Positions 40,728 through 50,321 of a stretch of DNA of 64,000 nucleotides are shown here, piece after piece. The stretch lies in contig JAEZXR010000020.1 in the NCBI GenBank assembly GCA_023419605.1, positions 69,565 through 133,564 of the forward strand. The letters are read 5' to 3'. The stretch comes from Bacillota bacterium (GTDB lineage Bacteria; Bacillota; Clostridia; Acetivibrionales; JAEZXR01). Positions within the stretch are counted from its first letter, which is position 1; each line of letters begins with the position of its first letter. The translations under genes and the position numbers were made by a program. The notes beneath the pieces are model-generated. The model made no database searches and was not told the origin of the DNA. It worked only from the letters and a program-made list of their open reading frames with translations.

Positions 40728-43118
40728 ATGAAGGCATTTCTTTCAAAAAGCTGTATAAGCATGTTGCTTATAGCAGCAATGTTCCTTTCAATGTTGACCG
40801 GTATATCTTTCCCCGGTATTCACCCAGCGGCGGCAGCTGCAAACTACACCTGGAATAACGTAATCCCGGTGAAAACCCCTGCTCCCGGTACAAGTAACGG
40901 TAAATTGGTATTGTTCGACAACTCCCACGCGGCAACAGCGGGTGCCGCGGACTGGGTACTGGACGGAGGTTTTTCGGATTTTGCCGATGCCTTGGTTCAA
41001 GCTGGATATACTGTTAAGGAATATAGGGGTATCGATAAAAATGGTGATGGCGCTATACGCTTTTATGATGACAGATTTCCTGAAAATGTAGCACTGAATG
41101 AATCCATCATCACATATGATGCAATAAAAGATGCGGATGTTTTCGTTATTGCTGAAGCAAACAGGCCTCTTCGTCAGACAGAATACGCTGCCTTAAAGCA
41201 ATTTGTGGACTCGGGTAAAGGTATATACTTTATCGCAGACCACTATAATGCAGATAGAAATATGAATACATGGGATTCTACAGAGGTTTTCAACGGTTAT
41301 AACCGCTCTACTTCTTCCACTTATAACATGGGCGGAGAGTACGGCGATATGAGAAATCCCGGCATTGCATCAGCAGGTTGGCTCTCCCAGAGCTTTGGCG
41401 TAAGGTTTAGATTTAATGCTATAAACTACACAACGGGTGTATCCGGTATTAAGACGCCTTCTGAAACGGAAGGCATTACAAATGGTGTTTCCCCTGTGCT
41501 TATGGCAGCAGGCTCTACTCTTGCGATCACAGATGCAAATATAGCAAAGGGGCTGATTTACTTTGGGACGAATGATACGCCAACAAAATGGGGTAGTGCC
41601 GTAGACCAGGGCTTATACTTCGGTGGGGAGGCAGAAGGACCCTATGTAGCTATTTCCAAGCCCAGTGCCGGAAAGGCTGCATTTATCGGTGATTCATCAC
41701 CCATTGAAGATATTACACCTAAATATAAAAGGGAAGATAACGGTCAAAGCAAGTCTGCACATGATGGTTGGAAAAATGCAGGTAATGCGGCAAAGCTAAG
41801 CCTTAATATCGTCAACTGGCTTGCAACCCAGGAAAGCTATGCAGGCTTTGACGGAATAAACCATGCAAAAGGAGTTCTTACTCCTACACCGATGGCGGAT
41901 GTTGAAAAAAATATAACGCAGGCAGAACCATGGGCAACTCCCAGTTATGACCCCTGGAACACTGATACTTTTGCATACGGCTCTTACGGAGCTGCAAACG
42001 GTTCTTCAAGCACAGCAACACCTACACCCACTACTACACCTTCAACCGCTATGCCGGACCTCATAATATCCGAGTACGTTGAAGGCAGCAGTAATAATAA
42101 AGCACTGGAGATTTACAACCCAACATCAAGCAGCAAGGATTTGTCACAGTACTCATTAGTACAGTATAACAACGGTTCTACGGCCATAACCTATACACTT
42201 TCCCTCTCAGGAACTCTTGCGCCTGGTGCAACCTATGTAATAGTGAATTCTTCTGCTTCAAGCACTTTACTTGCAAAGGCAAACCTCTCAACGTCGAGTT
42301 CCGTATTAACTTTCAATGGGAATGATGCTGTAGCACTGCGGAAGGGTGGAACCCTCATGGATATAATCGGAACGATAGGGCAAAACCCGGGAACTGAATG
42401 GGGTACAGGGAACACTTCAACCGCGGATAATACCCTTGTTAGAAAAAGCACTATAACTGTTGGAGATGGAAACGGCAGCGATGGTTTTGATCCCTCCACT
42501 GAATGGATCGGTTATCCAATGGATACATTCAGCTATGTTGGAAGCCATAGCCTTTCTGCCACGCCTACACCAACTCCAATCCCTTCACCAACGCCTACGC
42601 CAACTCCTCCATCAGCAGATACGGACCTAATCATATCGGAATATGTCGAAGGCAGCAGCAATAATAAAGCTATAGAGATCTATAATGGAACAGGGAGCAG
42701 TATAGACTTATCACAGTACTCGCTTGTGCAGTACAATAATGGTTCTTCTTCCGTTACATATACCCTCCCGTTGTCGGGCACTATTGCAGCAGGCTCCACC
42801 TATGTAATAGCGAACTCCTCTGCTTCAAGTACATTGCTTGCCAAAGCAAATCTTTCAACGTCAAATTCCGTATTGACTTTCAATGGGGATGATGTTGTAG
42901 CACTGCGGAAGGGTACTTCTCTGATCGATGTTATAGGCACAATAGGCATTGACCCGGGGACCGAATGGGGAACAGGAGATACTTCTACGGCAGATAATAC
43001 CCTTGTCAGGAAAAGTAGCGTAACCTCCGGTGATGCTAACGGAAGTGATGCTTTTGACCCGGCTGTTCAATGGATCGGTTATACAGTTGATACATTTAGT
43101 TATCTGGGCAGCAGGTAA
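40728..43118 (+). CDS. secreted protein with GATase1-like N-terminal domain and two lamin-tail domains
   Basis: About 796 residues. The signal peptide ends near AAAA at residues 30-36. Residues ~60-400 resemble the class I glutamine-amidotransferase-like module used in extracellular proteins (LVLFDNSHAAT...FVIAEANRPL, GIYFIADHYNADRN). A TPTPTTTP linker joins two lamin-tail (LTD) domains of ~165 residues that are near-duplicates (LIISEYVEGSSNNKA in both), themselves separated by a second Thr/Pro linker. LTDs are common in secreted nucleases and adhesins. ATG 40728 has GGAGG nine bases upstream. Confidence 0.78.
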   Translation: MKAFLSKSCISMLLIAAMFLSMLTGISFPGIHPAAAAANYTWNNVIPVKTPAPGTSNGKLVLFDNSHAATAGAADWVLDGGFSDFADALVQAGYTVKEYRGIDKNGDGAIRFYDDRFPENVALNESIITYDAIKDADVFVIAEANRPLRQTEYAALKQFVDSGKGIYFIADHYNADRNMNTWDSTEVFNGYNRSTSSTYNMGGEYGDMRNPGIASAGWLSQSFGVRFRFNAINYTTGVSGIKTPSETEGITNGVSPVLMAAGSTLAITDANIAKGLIYFGTNDTPTKWGSAVDQGLYFGGEAEGPYVAISKPSAGKAAFIGDSSPIEDITPKYKREDNGQSKSAHDGWKNAGNAAKLSLNIVNWLATQESYAGFDGINHAKGVLTPTPMADVEKNITQAEPWATPSYDPWNTDTFAYGSYGAANGSSSTATPTPTTTPSTAMPDLIISEYVEGSSNNKALEIYNPTSSSKDLSQYSLVQYNNGSTAITYTLSLSGTLAPGATYVIVNSSASSTLLAKANLSTSSSVLTFNGNDAVALRKGGTLMDIIGTIGQNPGTEWGTGNTSTADNTLVRKSTITVGDGNGSDGFDPSTEWIGYPMDTFSYVGSHSLSATPTPTPIPSPTPTPTPPSADTDLIISEYVEGSSNNKAIEIYNGTGSSIDLSQYSLVQYNNGSSSVTYTLPLSGTIAAGSTYVIANSSASSTLLAKANLSTSNSVLTFNGDDVVALRKGTSLIDVIGTIGIDPGTEWGTGDTSTADNTLVRKSSVTSGDANGSDAFDPAVQWIGYTVDTFSYLGSR

Positions 43119-43184
43119 GCTTCTTATCTTGTAAAACTCATTTGGATGCATCAGAACTAGAACTCAACCAATAAAAATTCATGA

Positions 43185-43262
43185 AAAACTAAAGCCGGAG
43201 TTGTTTTCGGGTTTAGTTTTCCGTACTTTCAGGAGAAGGCCGGTTTTATACCGGCCTTCTTA
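43185..43262 (+). terminator. two tandem terminators
   Basis: AAAACTAAA/TTTAGTTTT (43185-43220) is followed by a perfect AGAAGGCCGG/CCGGCCTTCT stem (43234-43260). Confidence 0.8.
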
Positions 43263-43268
43263 ATTATC

Positions 43269-43299
43269 TTGACTAAGCATAAGGAATATGGTACTTTAA
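43269..43299 (+). promoter_or_regulatory. promoter-like module related to the recurring element, copy F
   Basis: TTGACT, then GGTACTTTAA with the same 16-base spacing from GAC. It lies 53 bases before the ROK gene. Confidence 0.5.
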
Positions 43300-43352
43300 T
43301 GTTGGAGTTATTAAAACACTTTTATAAAGTCGTTTAGAAAGTAGGCGTTTTT

Positions 43353-44375
43353 ATGAAAAATATTAGTGGAAATTCCATTGTTATTAAAGAGGTAAATATA
43401 AACCTTGTGCGAAAAGTTTTGAAGAAAAAGGAACAAGCGACAAAACAGCAGATTGCTGATGCAACAGGCTTGAGTACCGTTACGGTTGGTACGATATTAC
43501 AACTCTTATTAAAACAAAACGAGGCCTTTGAGGTTGAGCTATCTTTATCTAAAGGGGGCAGACCTGCACAGCAGTTTAAATATAATGCGGATTATGCTTT
43601 TGTACTTATTTTATACCCTCATGAAACAGAGGGAGGCATCATGATCCGCAGCACGATTGTCAATCTCCTAGGTGCACATATTTATGAAATGGATGTAAAA
43701 GTTGAAGATGTTGATTTGAAGAGCCTTAAGCAGATTGTTGATGAATTGCTTGTTTCTTATCCTGCTATTGAGGCCATAGGCTTTGGATTACCAGGGGCAG
43801 AGTATGCTGGAAAAATGATTGTATCAGACTATAAAGAATTGCTGGGTGTTTCCATCGTTGAGCATTTCAGCACACGGTATCAAAAGCCTGTTACTATGGA
43901 GAATGATGTGAATGCCGCAGTTATAGGCTTTTCCAAAAGAAACCGAATCGAAGATGAATGCACAATTGTTTACTTGTATTTCCCGGAGAAATATCCCCCT
44001 GGTGCAGGTATTTTCATCAATGGAAAGCTCTATAAGGGGAAAAGAAATTTTGCTGGGGAAATAGCAAACATACCGCTAGGTATATCTTGGGTGGACGCTC
44101 ACCTTTATACATCCTTTGATCTGGTATGTGAAGCTATTACAAAACTCAGTGTAGCTGTTAGCAGCGTTCTTAATCCAGATAAGCTTGTTTTATGTGGGGA
44201 TTTTCTAAGTAAACTCCACATAGATAAGATTACCCAAAAGTGCGGTTCAGAACTGCCGCAAAGCGCAGTTCCGGAAATTCTGCTTTCAGAGGATTTTGAA
44301 GAGGATTATCTGAGCGGTATGATTGTACAAACATTGGAAACATTAGAGCCTAGTATAGTATTGTCAAGAGATTAG
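43353..44375 (+). CDS. ROK-family transcriptional regulator
   Basis: 340 residues. The N-terminal winged helix (ATKQQIADATGLSTVTVGTI) is followed by an ASKHA/ROK domain with the acidic region AIGFGLPGAEYAG and ENDVNAAVIGF. The usual ROK zinc motif CxCGxxGC is not seen where expected, so it may be a non-catalytic, sugar-sensing regulator. The MFS gene begins 22 bases downstream, suggesting that it controls that transporter. The start has AAGTAGGCG, a weak site. Confidence 0.85.
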   Translation: MKNISGNSIVIKEVNINLVRKVLKKKEQATKQQIADATGLSTVTVGTILQLLLKQNEAFEVELSLSKGGRPAQQFKYNADYAFVLILYPHETEGGIMIRSTIVNLLGAHIYEMDVKVEDVDLKSLKQIVDELLVSYPAIEAIGFGLPGAEYAGKMIVSDYKELLGVSIVEHFSTRYQKPVTMENDVNAAVIGFSKRNRIEDECTIVYLYFPEKYPPGAGIFINGKLYKGKRNFAGEIANIPLGISWVDAHLYTSFDLVCEAITKLSVAVSSVLNPDKLVLCGDFLSKLHIDKITQKCGSELPQSAVPEILLSEDFEEDYLSGMIVQTLETLEPSIVLSRD

Positions 44376-44397
44376 ACTAAAGAGGAGGTAGACTTTT

Positions 44398-45618
44398 GTG
44401 GCAACATTTTTTTTGATAATTATATATTTATCATTTATTAGCTTAGGATTACCGGATTCATTACTGGGAGTGGCATGGCCAGTGATGCAGTTAGATATTA
44501 AAGCCCCCTTTGAGGCTGCGGGTTTTGTATCCATGACTGTAACAGCCGGGACTATCATCTCAAGTTTAGCAAGCGGGACCGTAATTAGACGATTAGGTAC
44601 AGGGAAAGTCACATTTATCAGTTGTTTAATGACAGCGGCTTCATTGTTTGGTTTTTCATTTGTACCCTCCCTGTTCTGGCTGATACTTTTGGCAATTCCA
44701 CTTGGTTTGGGAGCGGGTTCCGTGGATTCAGCACTGAACAACTATGTTGCTACACATTACAAAGCACATCATATGAGCTGGCTACATTGTTTCTGGGGAG
44801 TAGGTGCCACCGTTGGACCTATCATTATGTCTCAGTTCATTGCAAAGCAAAATTCATGGAGAAGTGGATATATTACTGTTTCTGTGCTTCAGTTTACGGT
44901 GGCTGCACTGCTTTTTTTCACTCTACCTTTATGGAATCGATCCGCAAGAGATGCAAACAACCGTCCTACGGATTTAAATGAAGATAATGAGGATAAAGAT
45001 GTAAAGGTTGTTTCCCCCATAGCTACAAATGGAAAATTAAAAATTTTACAAATCAAAGGAGTTAAACTGGCGCTGGCTTCGTTTTTATTTTATTGTGGTA
45101 CTGAAGCAACCATGGGTTTATGGGGAAGCAGTTTCCTTGTAAATGTAAAGGAACTGCCGGCAGCTGTGGCAGCTCAATGGGTTTCCCTGTATTACGCAGG
45201 AATTACCATAGGCCGACTGATTAGCGGATTTGTTACCATGAAAATCAGCAATACCATGCTAATTCGTATGGGACAAATTATAGCACTGGCGGGTGCTGCA
45301 ATCCTCTTGCTGCCGCTGCCCACCATTTTTTCGCTTATGGGTTTCATCCTGATTGGATTAGGCTGCGCACCTATTTTTCCCTGTATGCTGCATGAAACGC
45401 CTGCACGTTTTGGAAAAGAGAATTCGCAGAAGATTATGGGCTATCAGATGGCAGCTGCTTACACCGGTAGCACCCTGTTACCGCCTTTTCTCGGATTGAT
45501 TGTGTCGCATTCGGCGATGACCCTATTACCGTTCTTTGTTTTGGCCTATATAGCTGCTATGCTTTTGGGCTCAGAAAAAATAAATATTTTAATGAAAGTA
45601 AGGAATGCAGCTGGTTGA
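44398..45618 (+). CDS. MFS transporter
   Basis: 406 residues, twelve membrane segments, start GTG behind AGAGGAGGTAGACTTTT. Typical MFS traits: LPDSLLGVAWPVM in helix 1, RRLGTGKVTFIS in the helix 2-3 loop and a long charged central loop (RSARDANNRPTDLNEDNED). It resembles FucP/YfkF-like sugar permeases in layout. Together with the ROK regulator, a sugar or glycoside substrate is likely, which is inference. Confidence 0.87.
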   Translation: MATFFLIIIYLSFISLGLPDSLLGVAWPVMQLDIKAPFEAAGFVSMTVTAGTIISSLASGTVIRRLGTGKVTFISCLMTAASLFGFSFVPSLFWLILLAIPLGLGAGSVDSALNNYVATHYKAHHMSWLHCFWGVGATVGPIIMSQFIAKQNSWRSGYITVSVLQFTVAALLFFTLPLWNRSARDANNRPTDLNEDNEDKDVKVVSPIATNGKLKILQIKGVKLALASFLFYCGTEATMGLWGSSFLVNVKELPAAVAAQWVSLYYAGITIGRLISGFVTMKISNTMLIRMGQIIALAGAAILLLPLPTIFSLMGFILIGLGCAPIFPCMLHETPARFGKENSQKIMGYQMAAAYTGSTLLPPFLGLIVSHSAMTLLPFFVLAYIAAMLLGSEKINILMKVRNAAG

Positions 45619-45676
45619 TATGCAAGATTAGATGTAATGGGTTTGCTAAAGGGAAATAATGAGGGGGAGATTCGAG

Positions 45677-46561
45677 ATGAGTTATATTGATTTGCATATG
45701 CATTCTTTTTTCAGCGATGATGGAGAATTTGAACCCAAAGTATTAGTCGATCGATGTTTAGATCGGAAAATAAAATATTTTTCTATTACAGATCATAATT
45801 GTGTAAAAGCAATAGATGAAGCAAAGGAGTATTGTAGGCATAAAGATATTGAAATAATCCCGGCAATAGAATTAGACTGTACTTTTGAGGGGGTTAATCT
45901 GCATGTATTAGGATATGGGATAGATTATCATAGCCCAATATTTGGTGAAATTGAAAGCAATATTATAGTGCAGGAACAAGCGGCTTCCCGAAAACGTATG
46001 AAATTGATTCGTGAATTAGGAATAGATTTTTCGGATGAATTTATTGCTACTTTGTCCAAAAATGATATAGTTACTGGTGAAATGATTGCCGAAGCTGCTA
46101 TGCAATTTGATAAAGCTCATCTAAACCCATTACTTAAACCTTATTTTGAAAATGGCTCTAGAAGTGATAATCCTTATGTTAATTTTTACTGGGATTACTG
46201 TGCACAAGGCAAGCCAGCTTATGTCGAGGTGAAGTATATAAGTTTACGAGAGGCTGTTAAAGTCATTGAAGAAAATGATGCAGTACCCGTTTTAGCGCAT
46301 CCTGGCAATAACGTTAAGGAAGATTGTACCTTGCTGGAAAATATCACTGCATGTGGTGTTAGAGGGATGGAAGTTTATAGCAGCTACCATAGTGAGGAAC
46401 AAGTGGTATTTTATAAAGAATTTGCGTTAAAGCATAAATTACTCTTAACCTGCGGCAGTGATTTTCATGGTAAAACAAAACCGAGCATATCCATAGGTTG
46501 CTCTGAATGCGAGAATAATGAAGAAAGTATTATATTGGCCTTAAAAAGGTCATTAAATTGA
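45677..46561 (+). CDS. PHP-domain phosphoesterase
   Basis: About 294 residues. The PHP metal ligands are visible: DLHMHSFFSDDG (HxH), FSITDHNCVKA (DH), PAIELDC (Glu), PVLAHPGNN and CGSDFHGK. This is the RNase AM/YciV-like subgroup that hydrolyses nucleotide or 3',5'-bisphosphate substrates; the exact one is unknown. ATG 45677 is preferred because GAGGGGGAGA lies eight bases upstream. It may be the third gene of the ROK-MFS group, 58 bases after the transporter. Confidence 0.87.
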   Translation: MSYIDLHMHSFFSDDGEFEPKVLVDRCLDRKIKYFSITDHNCVKAIDEAKEYCRHKDIEIIPAIELDCTFEGVNLHVLGYGIDYHSPIFGEIESNIIVQEQAASRKRMKLIRELGIDFSDEFIATLSKNDIVTGEMIAEAAMQFDKAHLNPLLKPYFENGSRSDNPYVNFYWDYCAQGKPAYVEVKYISLREAVKVIEENDAVPVLAHPGNNVKEDCTLLENITACGVRGMEVYSSYHSEEQVVFYKEFALKHKLLLTCGSDFHGKTKPSISIGCSECENNEESIILALKRSLN

Positions 46562-46744
46562 GGATTCTTTGTCGGGACAGGGAGGATAAATATGTCGTTT
46601 CAAATACTTTTTCAATAGCAACTTTAGGATTAATCATAAGTGTATTCCCATAAAAATTTTAGAGGAACATAACTGAACATTTCTATCACGGTTCCGGCCG
46701 GAATTCTATTTCTGTTTAGAGTAAAATTTTTTGTGGAAAAAATA

Positions 46745-46775
46745 GAGACAGTATGAAGTAGAAATAGTATTATTT
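46745..46775 (+). promoter_or_regulatory. recurring promoter-like module, copy E
   Basis: GAGAC, 16 bases, AGTATTATTT: a looser copy (-35 GAGACA, -10 TATTAT), 70 bases before the GNAT gene. Confidence 0.5.
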
Positions 46776-46845
46776 TCTTAATAAGTGCTGTAGTAAAGTG
46801 GGATACCTTAGAATAATAAATGTAATGTAAAGGGAGCTAGAAGAT

Positions 46846-47298
46846 TTGAATTGGAAAATTAAAAGATTTGAAAATTTAAAAGTTGAGGAGCTATATAATA
46901 TTCTAAAAGCAAGGAATGAAGTGTTTATTGTAGAACAGCAGTGTCCTTATGAGGATTGTGATAATAAGGATAAGGAAGCATTTCATTTATTCCTGGAGGA
47001 GGGCAAAGAGATTATTGCATACCTGAGAGTTTTAAGAAAAGGCATTTCCTATGATGAAGTATCAATTGGGAGGGTATTAGTTAACAAAAAGCATCGTGGA
47101 AAGGGTATTTCAAGAGAAATGATGTTAAAAGCGATCTGTTTTATAGAAGAAAATTTAAATGAAACAGAGATTAGGATTCAAGCACAATCGTATTTGGTTA
47201 ATTTCTATAGAAGTCTTGGCTTTAAAGAAACTTCAGAGGAGTATTTAGAAGATAACATTCCGCATATAGATATGTTATATAAAAAATCCGGTATTTGA
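46846..47298 (+). CDS. GNAT acetyltransferase, ElaA-like
   Basis: 150 residues. The N-terminal FENLKVEELYNILKARNEVFIVEQQC is the ElaA hallmark. The acetyl-CoA loop is RVLVNKKHRGKGISREMM, and the C-terminus has NFYRSLGFKE. The start is TTG with AGGGAG nine bases ahead. The acceptor substrate is unknown. Confidence 0.9.
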   Translation: MNWKIKRFENLKVEELYNILKARNEVFIVEQQCPYEDCDNKDKEAFHLFLEEGKEIIAYLRVLRKGISYDEVSIGRVLVNKKHRGKGISREMMLKAICFIEENLNETEIRIQAQSYLVNFYRSLGFKETSEEYLEDNIPHIDMLYKKSGI

Positions 47299-47508
47299 GT
47301 ACGAAATGAGCGAGTATTCGATCCTACGGATTTAAAATTCTCTGATCACTTTCTGATTTTAAAGCTAATGGAATTTTGAATTCTATAAAATTAAAATAAT
47401 ACAAGTTAATCTGCTCGATTCTTTATATATTAACGTATTTTGAAAAAATATTTACATTTATGCAACTGGATAGTAAAATTACGTTAATATATAAAACGTA
47501 GAGAGAAG

Positions 47509-47958
47509 GTGACTATTATAGATGCAATTGATTTAAAAATTATTGCTGCCTTAAAAGAAAATAGCAGATTTTCTACTTCAGAAATAAGTAAAAGGGTAAA
47601 TCTTTCTATTCCTGCAGTATCCGAAAGAATAAGGAAAATGGAAGAAGCAGCAATAATTGAAAAATACACTATAAAAGTTAATCGAGAAAAAATGAACCAC
47701 AAGATTTTAGCGTTCATTTTTATTACGATTGATAGAACTGAAAATGTTGAAAATTTCAGAGAAGCTATTGTGCAATACAATAATGTATTAGAATGCCATC
47801 ATGTTGCTGGGGAATATGACTATTTATTAAAAGTACTTGTAGAAGACACAAAATCCCTGGAAGATTTTTTATCAAACGCTTTAAAGAAAATAAAAGGTGT
47901 ACTTAAATCCAATACGATCATTTCTCTTTCCTCTTTAAAAGAAGAAATCAATATTTAA
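47509..47958 (+). CDS. Lrp/AsnC-family regulator
   Basis: 149 residues. An HTH (IDLKIIAALKENSRFSTSEI, NLSIPAVSERIRKME) is joined to a RAM/AsnC ligand domain (CHHVAGEYDYLLKVLVED). The start is GTG behind GAGAGAAG. It lies four bases before the LysE exporter and almost certainly regulates amino-acid export, as in LysG/LysE-type or Lrp/BrnFE pairs. Confidence 0.92.
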   Translation: MTIIDAIDLKIIAALKENSRFSTSEISKRVNLSIPAVSERIRKMEEAAIIEKYTIKVNREKMNHKILAFIFITIDRTENVENFREAIVQYNNVLECHHVAGEYDYLLKVLVEDTKSLEDFLSNALKKIKGVLKSNTIISLSSLKEEINI

Positions 47959-47971
47959 GGTAGTGTGCAAT

Positions 47972-48580
47972 ATGATTTTTAAAGGTTTCAGGTTTGGTAT
48001 GCTATTGCAGTTGGCAGTAGGTCCTGTTTGTGTTTTTATATTTCAGATGGCGTCATTAAGAGGGTTTCGTGCAGCGGCGGAAGGAGTAGTGGGTGTTTCA
48101 ATCATTGATGGACTTTACATTCTGGCCGCCATTCTTGGTATTGCCTCGATAATTGAAAGGAAAAATACTAAAATTGTTTTAAAGATATTCGGTACCGTTG
48201 TATTATTTATTTTTGGAGTTAGTACTGTTTTAAGCGTATTTAATATTGTTTTTTTGCCGAGTTTAAGCCCACAGAGTATTTCCAATTCAAATAGCGTGCT
48301 TTTTCGTGCAATTCTTCTTACTGTCTCAAATCCGCTTACGATAGTATTTTGGGCAGGTGTATTTTCTACAAAAATCGATGAAGAAAACATGGAACGAAAG
48401 GACATATATGCTTTTGGTTTTGGAGCTTTATTGTCTACTGTGCTCTTTTTAACACTGATTGCTTTAATAGGGAGCTTTACCAAACCATTTTTCCCGAATT
48501 ATATAATACAAATTTTAAATTTGATGGTTGGATTTTTGCTGATGTATTTCAGCATTAGAATGATTTTTAAAAAGGTGTGA
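47972..48580 (+). CDS. LysE-family amino-acid exporter
   Basis: About 202 residues with six membrane segments. The family pattern LQLAVGPVCVFIFQMASLRG is present in the first helix (GP motif), and NPLTIVFWAGVF in the middle. ATG 47972 is preferred over the GTG at 47963 because of spacing from AAGG. It forms an operon with the Lrp regulator. Exported amino acid unknown. Confidence 0.9.
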   Translation: MIFKGFRFGMLLQLAVGPVCVFIFQMASLRGFRAAAEGVVGVSIIDGLYILAAILGIASIIERKNTKIVLKIFGTVVLFIFGVSTVLSVFNIVFLPSLSPQSISNSNSVLFRAILLTVSNPLTIVFWAGVFSTKIDEENMERKDIYAFGFGALLSTVLFLTLIALIGSFTKPFFPNYIIQILNLMVGFLLMYFSIRMIFKKV

Positions 48581-48712
48581 AGCGATGGCATGATATCTTT
48601 TATGCTATATGTAAAAGCCAGCTTTTATGAGATTTTAAGAAAGGAAATATAGTCTTTAATAAATATTTAACGCCTTGGGCTTCGGTTCGAGGCATTATTT
48701 TTTGTTCAGGTA

Positions 48713-48743
48713 TAGACAGTCCAAAATTTAGATGGTACTATTT
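48713..48743 (+). promoter_or_regulatory. recurring promoter-like module, copy C, behind a terminator
   Basis: TAGAC, 16 bases, GGTACTATTT. A GCCTTGGG/TTCGAGGC hairpin with ATTATTTTTT lies just upstream (48672-48702). Confidence 0.6.
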
Positions 48744-48887
48744 TCCTATGGCCTGCAGGGTGAAGAATTTAAAGGATTAAAAAAATTAATATTTGTCTGT
48801 GGAATAAAGTAGGGAAAGCTACAATGTATGGCCTGATATATGAAGCAAGAAGGGCATAAGAAGTCAATTACAGGAAGGAGATTTGTT

Positions 48888-50114
48888 ATGGAAGATGTTA
48901 AGTTGGAAAAATATGCTCGGTTGGTGGTGAAAACCGGGATTAATCTGCAAAAGGGACAGACCCTGGTGGTGAATACGCCCATCGAATGCGCATCCTTTGC
49001 CAGAATCATAGCTGCTGTTGCCTACCGGGAAGGAGCCCGGGATGTAGTTCTCTCCTGGAGAGATGAGAAGTTTTCAAAAATCCGGTTTATGGAGGCACCG
49101 GAAGAAATTTTTGACGAATTTCCACACTGGCAGCAAGAGATGTATGTGTCTTTGGCCCGGAAAGGAGCGGCTTTCATTAGCATTTCGGCATCGGATCCGG
49201 AACTGATGAAAGAGGTGGATCCCAACCGCATGACCAGAGCCCAGCGGGCCAGCAACACTTCACTGCAGGAATACCGGGAACGGCTGATGAGCAATCAGAA
49301 TACCTGGTGTGTGGTATCTATGCCTACCAGTTCCTGGGCCATGAAGGTATTTCCCGGGGTGCCGGAGGAGGAAGCAGTGGCAAAGCTGTGGGAAGCCATC
49401 TTTAAGGCGGTTCGACTGGAGGAGGAAGATCCGGTGGCAGGCTGGCAGACGCATAAAGATAATTTGAAGCGGAGTACGGATTTTCTCAACCGCCACGCCT
49501 TCAAGGAGCTGCGGTATCATAATTCCCTGGGTACTGATCTGACCATCCGGCTGCCTGAAAAGCATTTGTGGCTGGGAGGCTCAGAATGTACGCCGGAGGG
49601 AGTAGAGTTTATCGCCAATATGCCCACGGAGGAAGTATTCACCTTGCCGGAAAAGACGGGTGTAAACGGGAAAGTAGTCAGTTCCAGACCTTTGAATTAC
49701 AACGGGAATCTCATTGATAAGTTTTCTCTTACCTTCCGGGAGGGGAAAGTGGTGGACTTCCATGCAGAGCAGGGATATGAGTCTCTGAAAGGACTGCTGG
49801 AAACCGATGAGGGTGCCTGCTACCTGGGAGAAGTGGCGCTGGTGCCTGTTAATTCCCCTATTTCCCAGTCACAGATCCTGTTCTACAATACTCTCTTTGA
49901 CGAAAACGCTTCCTGCCACCTGGCTCTGGGGAAGGCTTATCCATGCATCCAGGGAGCTGAAAATATGAGCAAGGAAGAACTGAAAGCTGCGGGAGTCAAT
50001 GATTCGCTGATCCATGAAGACTTCATGATCGGAACACCGGATCTCCAGATCACGGGAATTACCGCAGAGGGAGTAGAAATTCCTGTTTTCCGAGATGGAA
50101 ACTTTGCCTTTTAG
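48888..50114 (+). CDS. M29-family aminopeptidase (AmpS/PepS type)
   Basis: 408 residues, normal length. The start at 48888 follows AGGAAGGAGATTTGTT; the open frame extends 48 bases further but without a site. Conserved M29 parts: NLQKGQTLVVNTPIE, metal ligands in FIANMPTEEVFTLPEKTGVNG, and the C-terminal LALGKAYP and IHEDFMIGTPDL. It is a cytosolic metallo-aminopeptidase for peptide turnover. GC content is visibly higher than in its neighbours. Confidence 0.94.
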   Translation: MEDVKLEKYARLVVKTGINLQKGQTLVVNTPIECASFARIIAAVAYREGARDVVLSWRDEKFSKIRFMEAPEEIFDEFPHWQQEMYVSLARKGAAFISISASDPELMKEVDPNRMTRAQRASNTSLQEYRERLMSNQNTWCVVSMPTSSWAMKVFPGVPEEEAVAKLWEAIFKAVRLEEEDPVAGWQTHKDNLKRSTDFLNRHAFKELRYHNSLGTDLTIRLPEKHLWLGGSECTPEGVEFIANMPTEEVFTLPEKTGVNGKVVSSRPLNYNGNLIDKFSLTFREGKVVDFHAEQGYESLKGLLETDEGACYLGEVALVPVNSPISQSQILFYNTLFDENASCHLALGKAYPCIQGAENMSKEELKAAGVNDSLIHEDFMIGTPDLQITGITAEGVEIPVFRDGNFAF

Positions 50115-50254
50115 GGTAGCATATTCATGACATTAAAATTGGACCTGCATAGACTTGTGGGTTTCGCCCACTATGCACGGTATCTGGCAGCTGCTTTTCG
50201 GTAAGAGAAACCTCGAATTATAGCTTATAAATTGATTGATAGATATAAGATGCC

Positions 50255-50283
50255 CTTTGGGAAACCAGGGGCTTTATTTTTGT
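50255..50283 (+). terminator. terminator of the M29 aminopeptidase gene
   Basis: GCCCTTTGG and CCAGGGGC around a GAAA loop, followed by TTTATTTTTG. Confidence 0.75.
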
Positions 50284-50290
50284 CCACATA

Positions 50291-50321
50291 CAGACAACAT
50301 AAAGTAAAGATGTTACTATTT
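50291..50321 (+). promoter_or_regulatory. recurring promoter-like module, copy D, behind a terminator
   Basis: CAGAC, 16 bases, GTTACTATTT (-35 CAGACA, -10 TACTAT). It lies 470 bases ahead of the giant SLH protein, which would give that gene a long leader. Confidence 0.5.
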
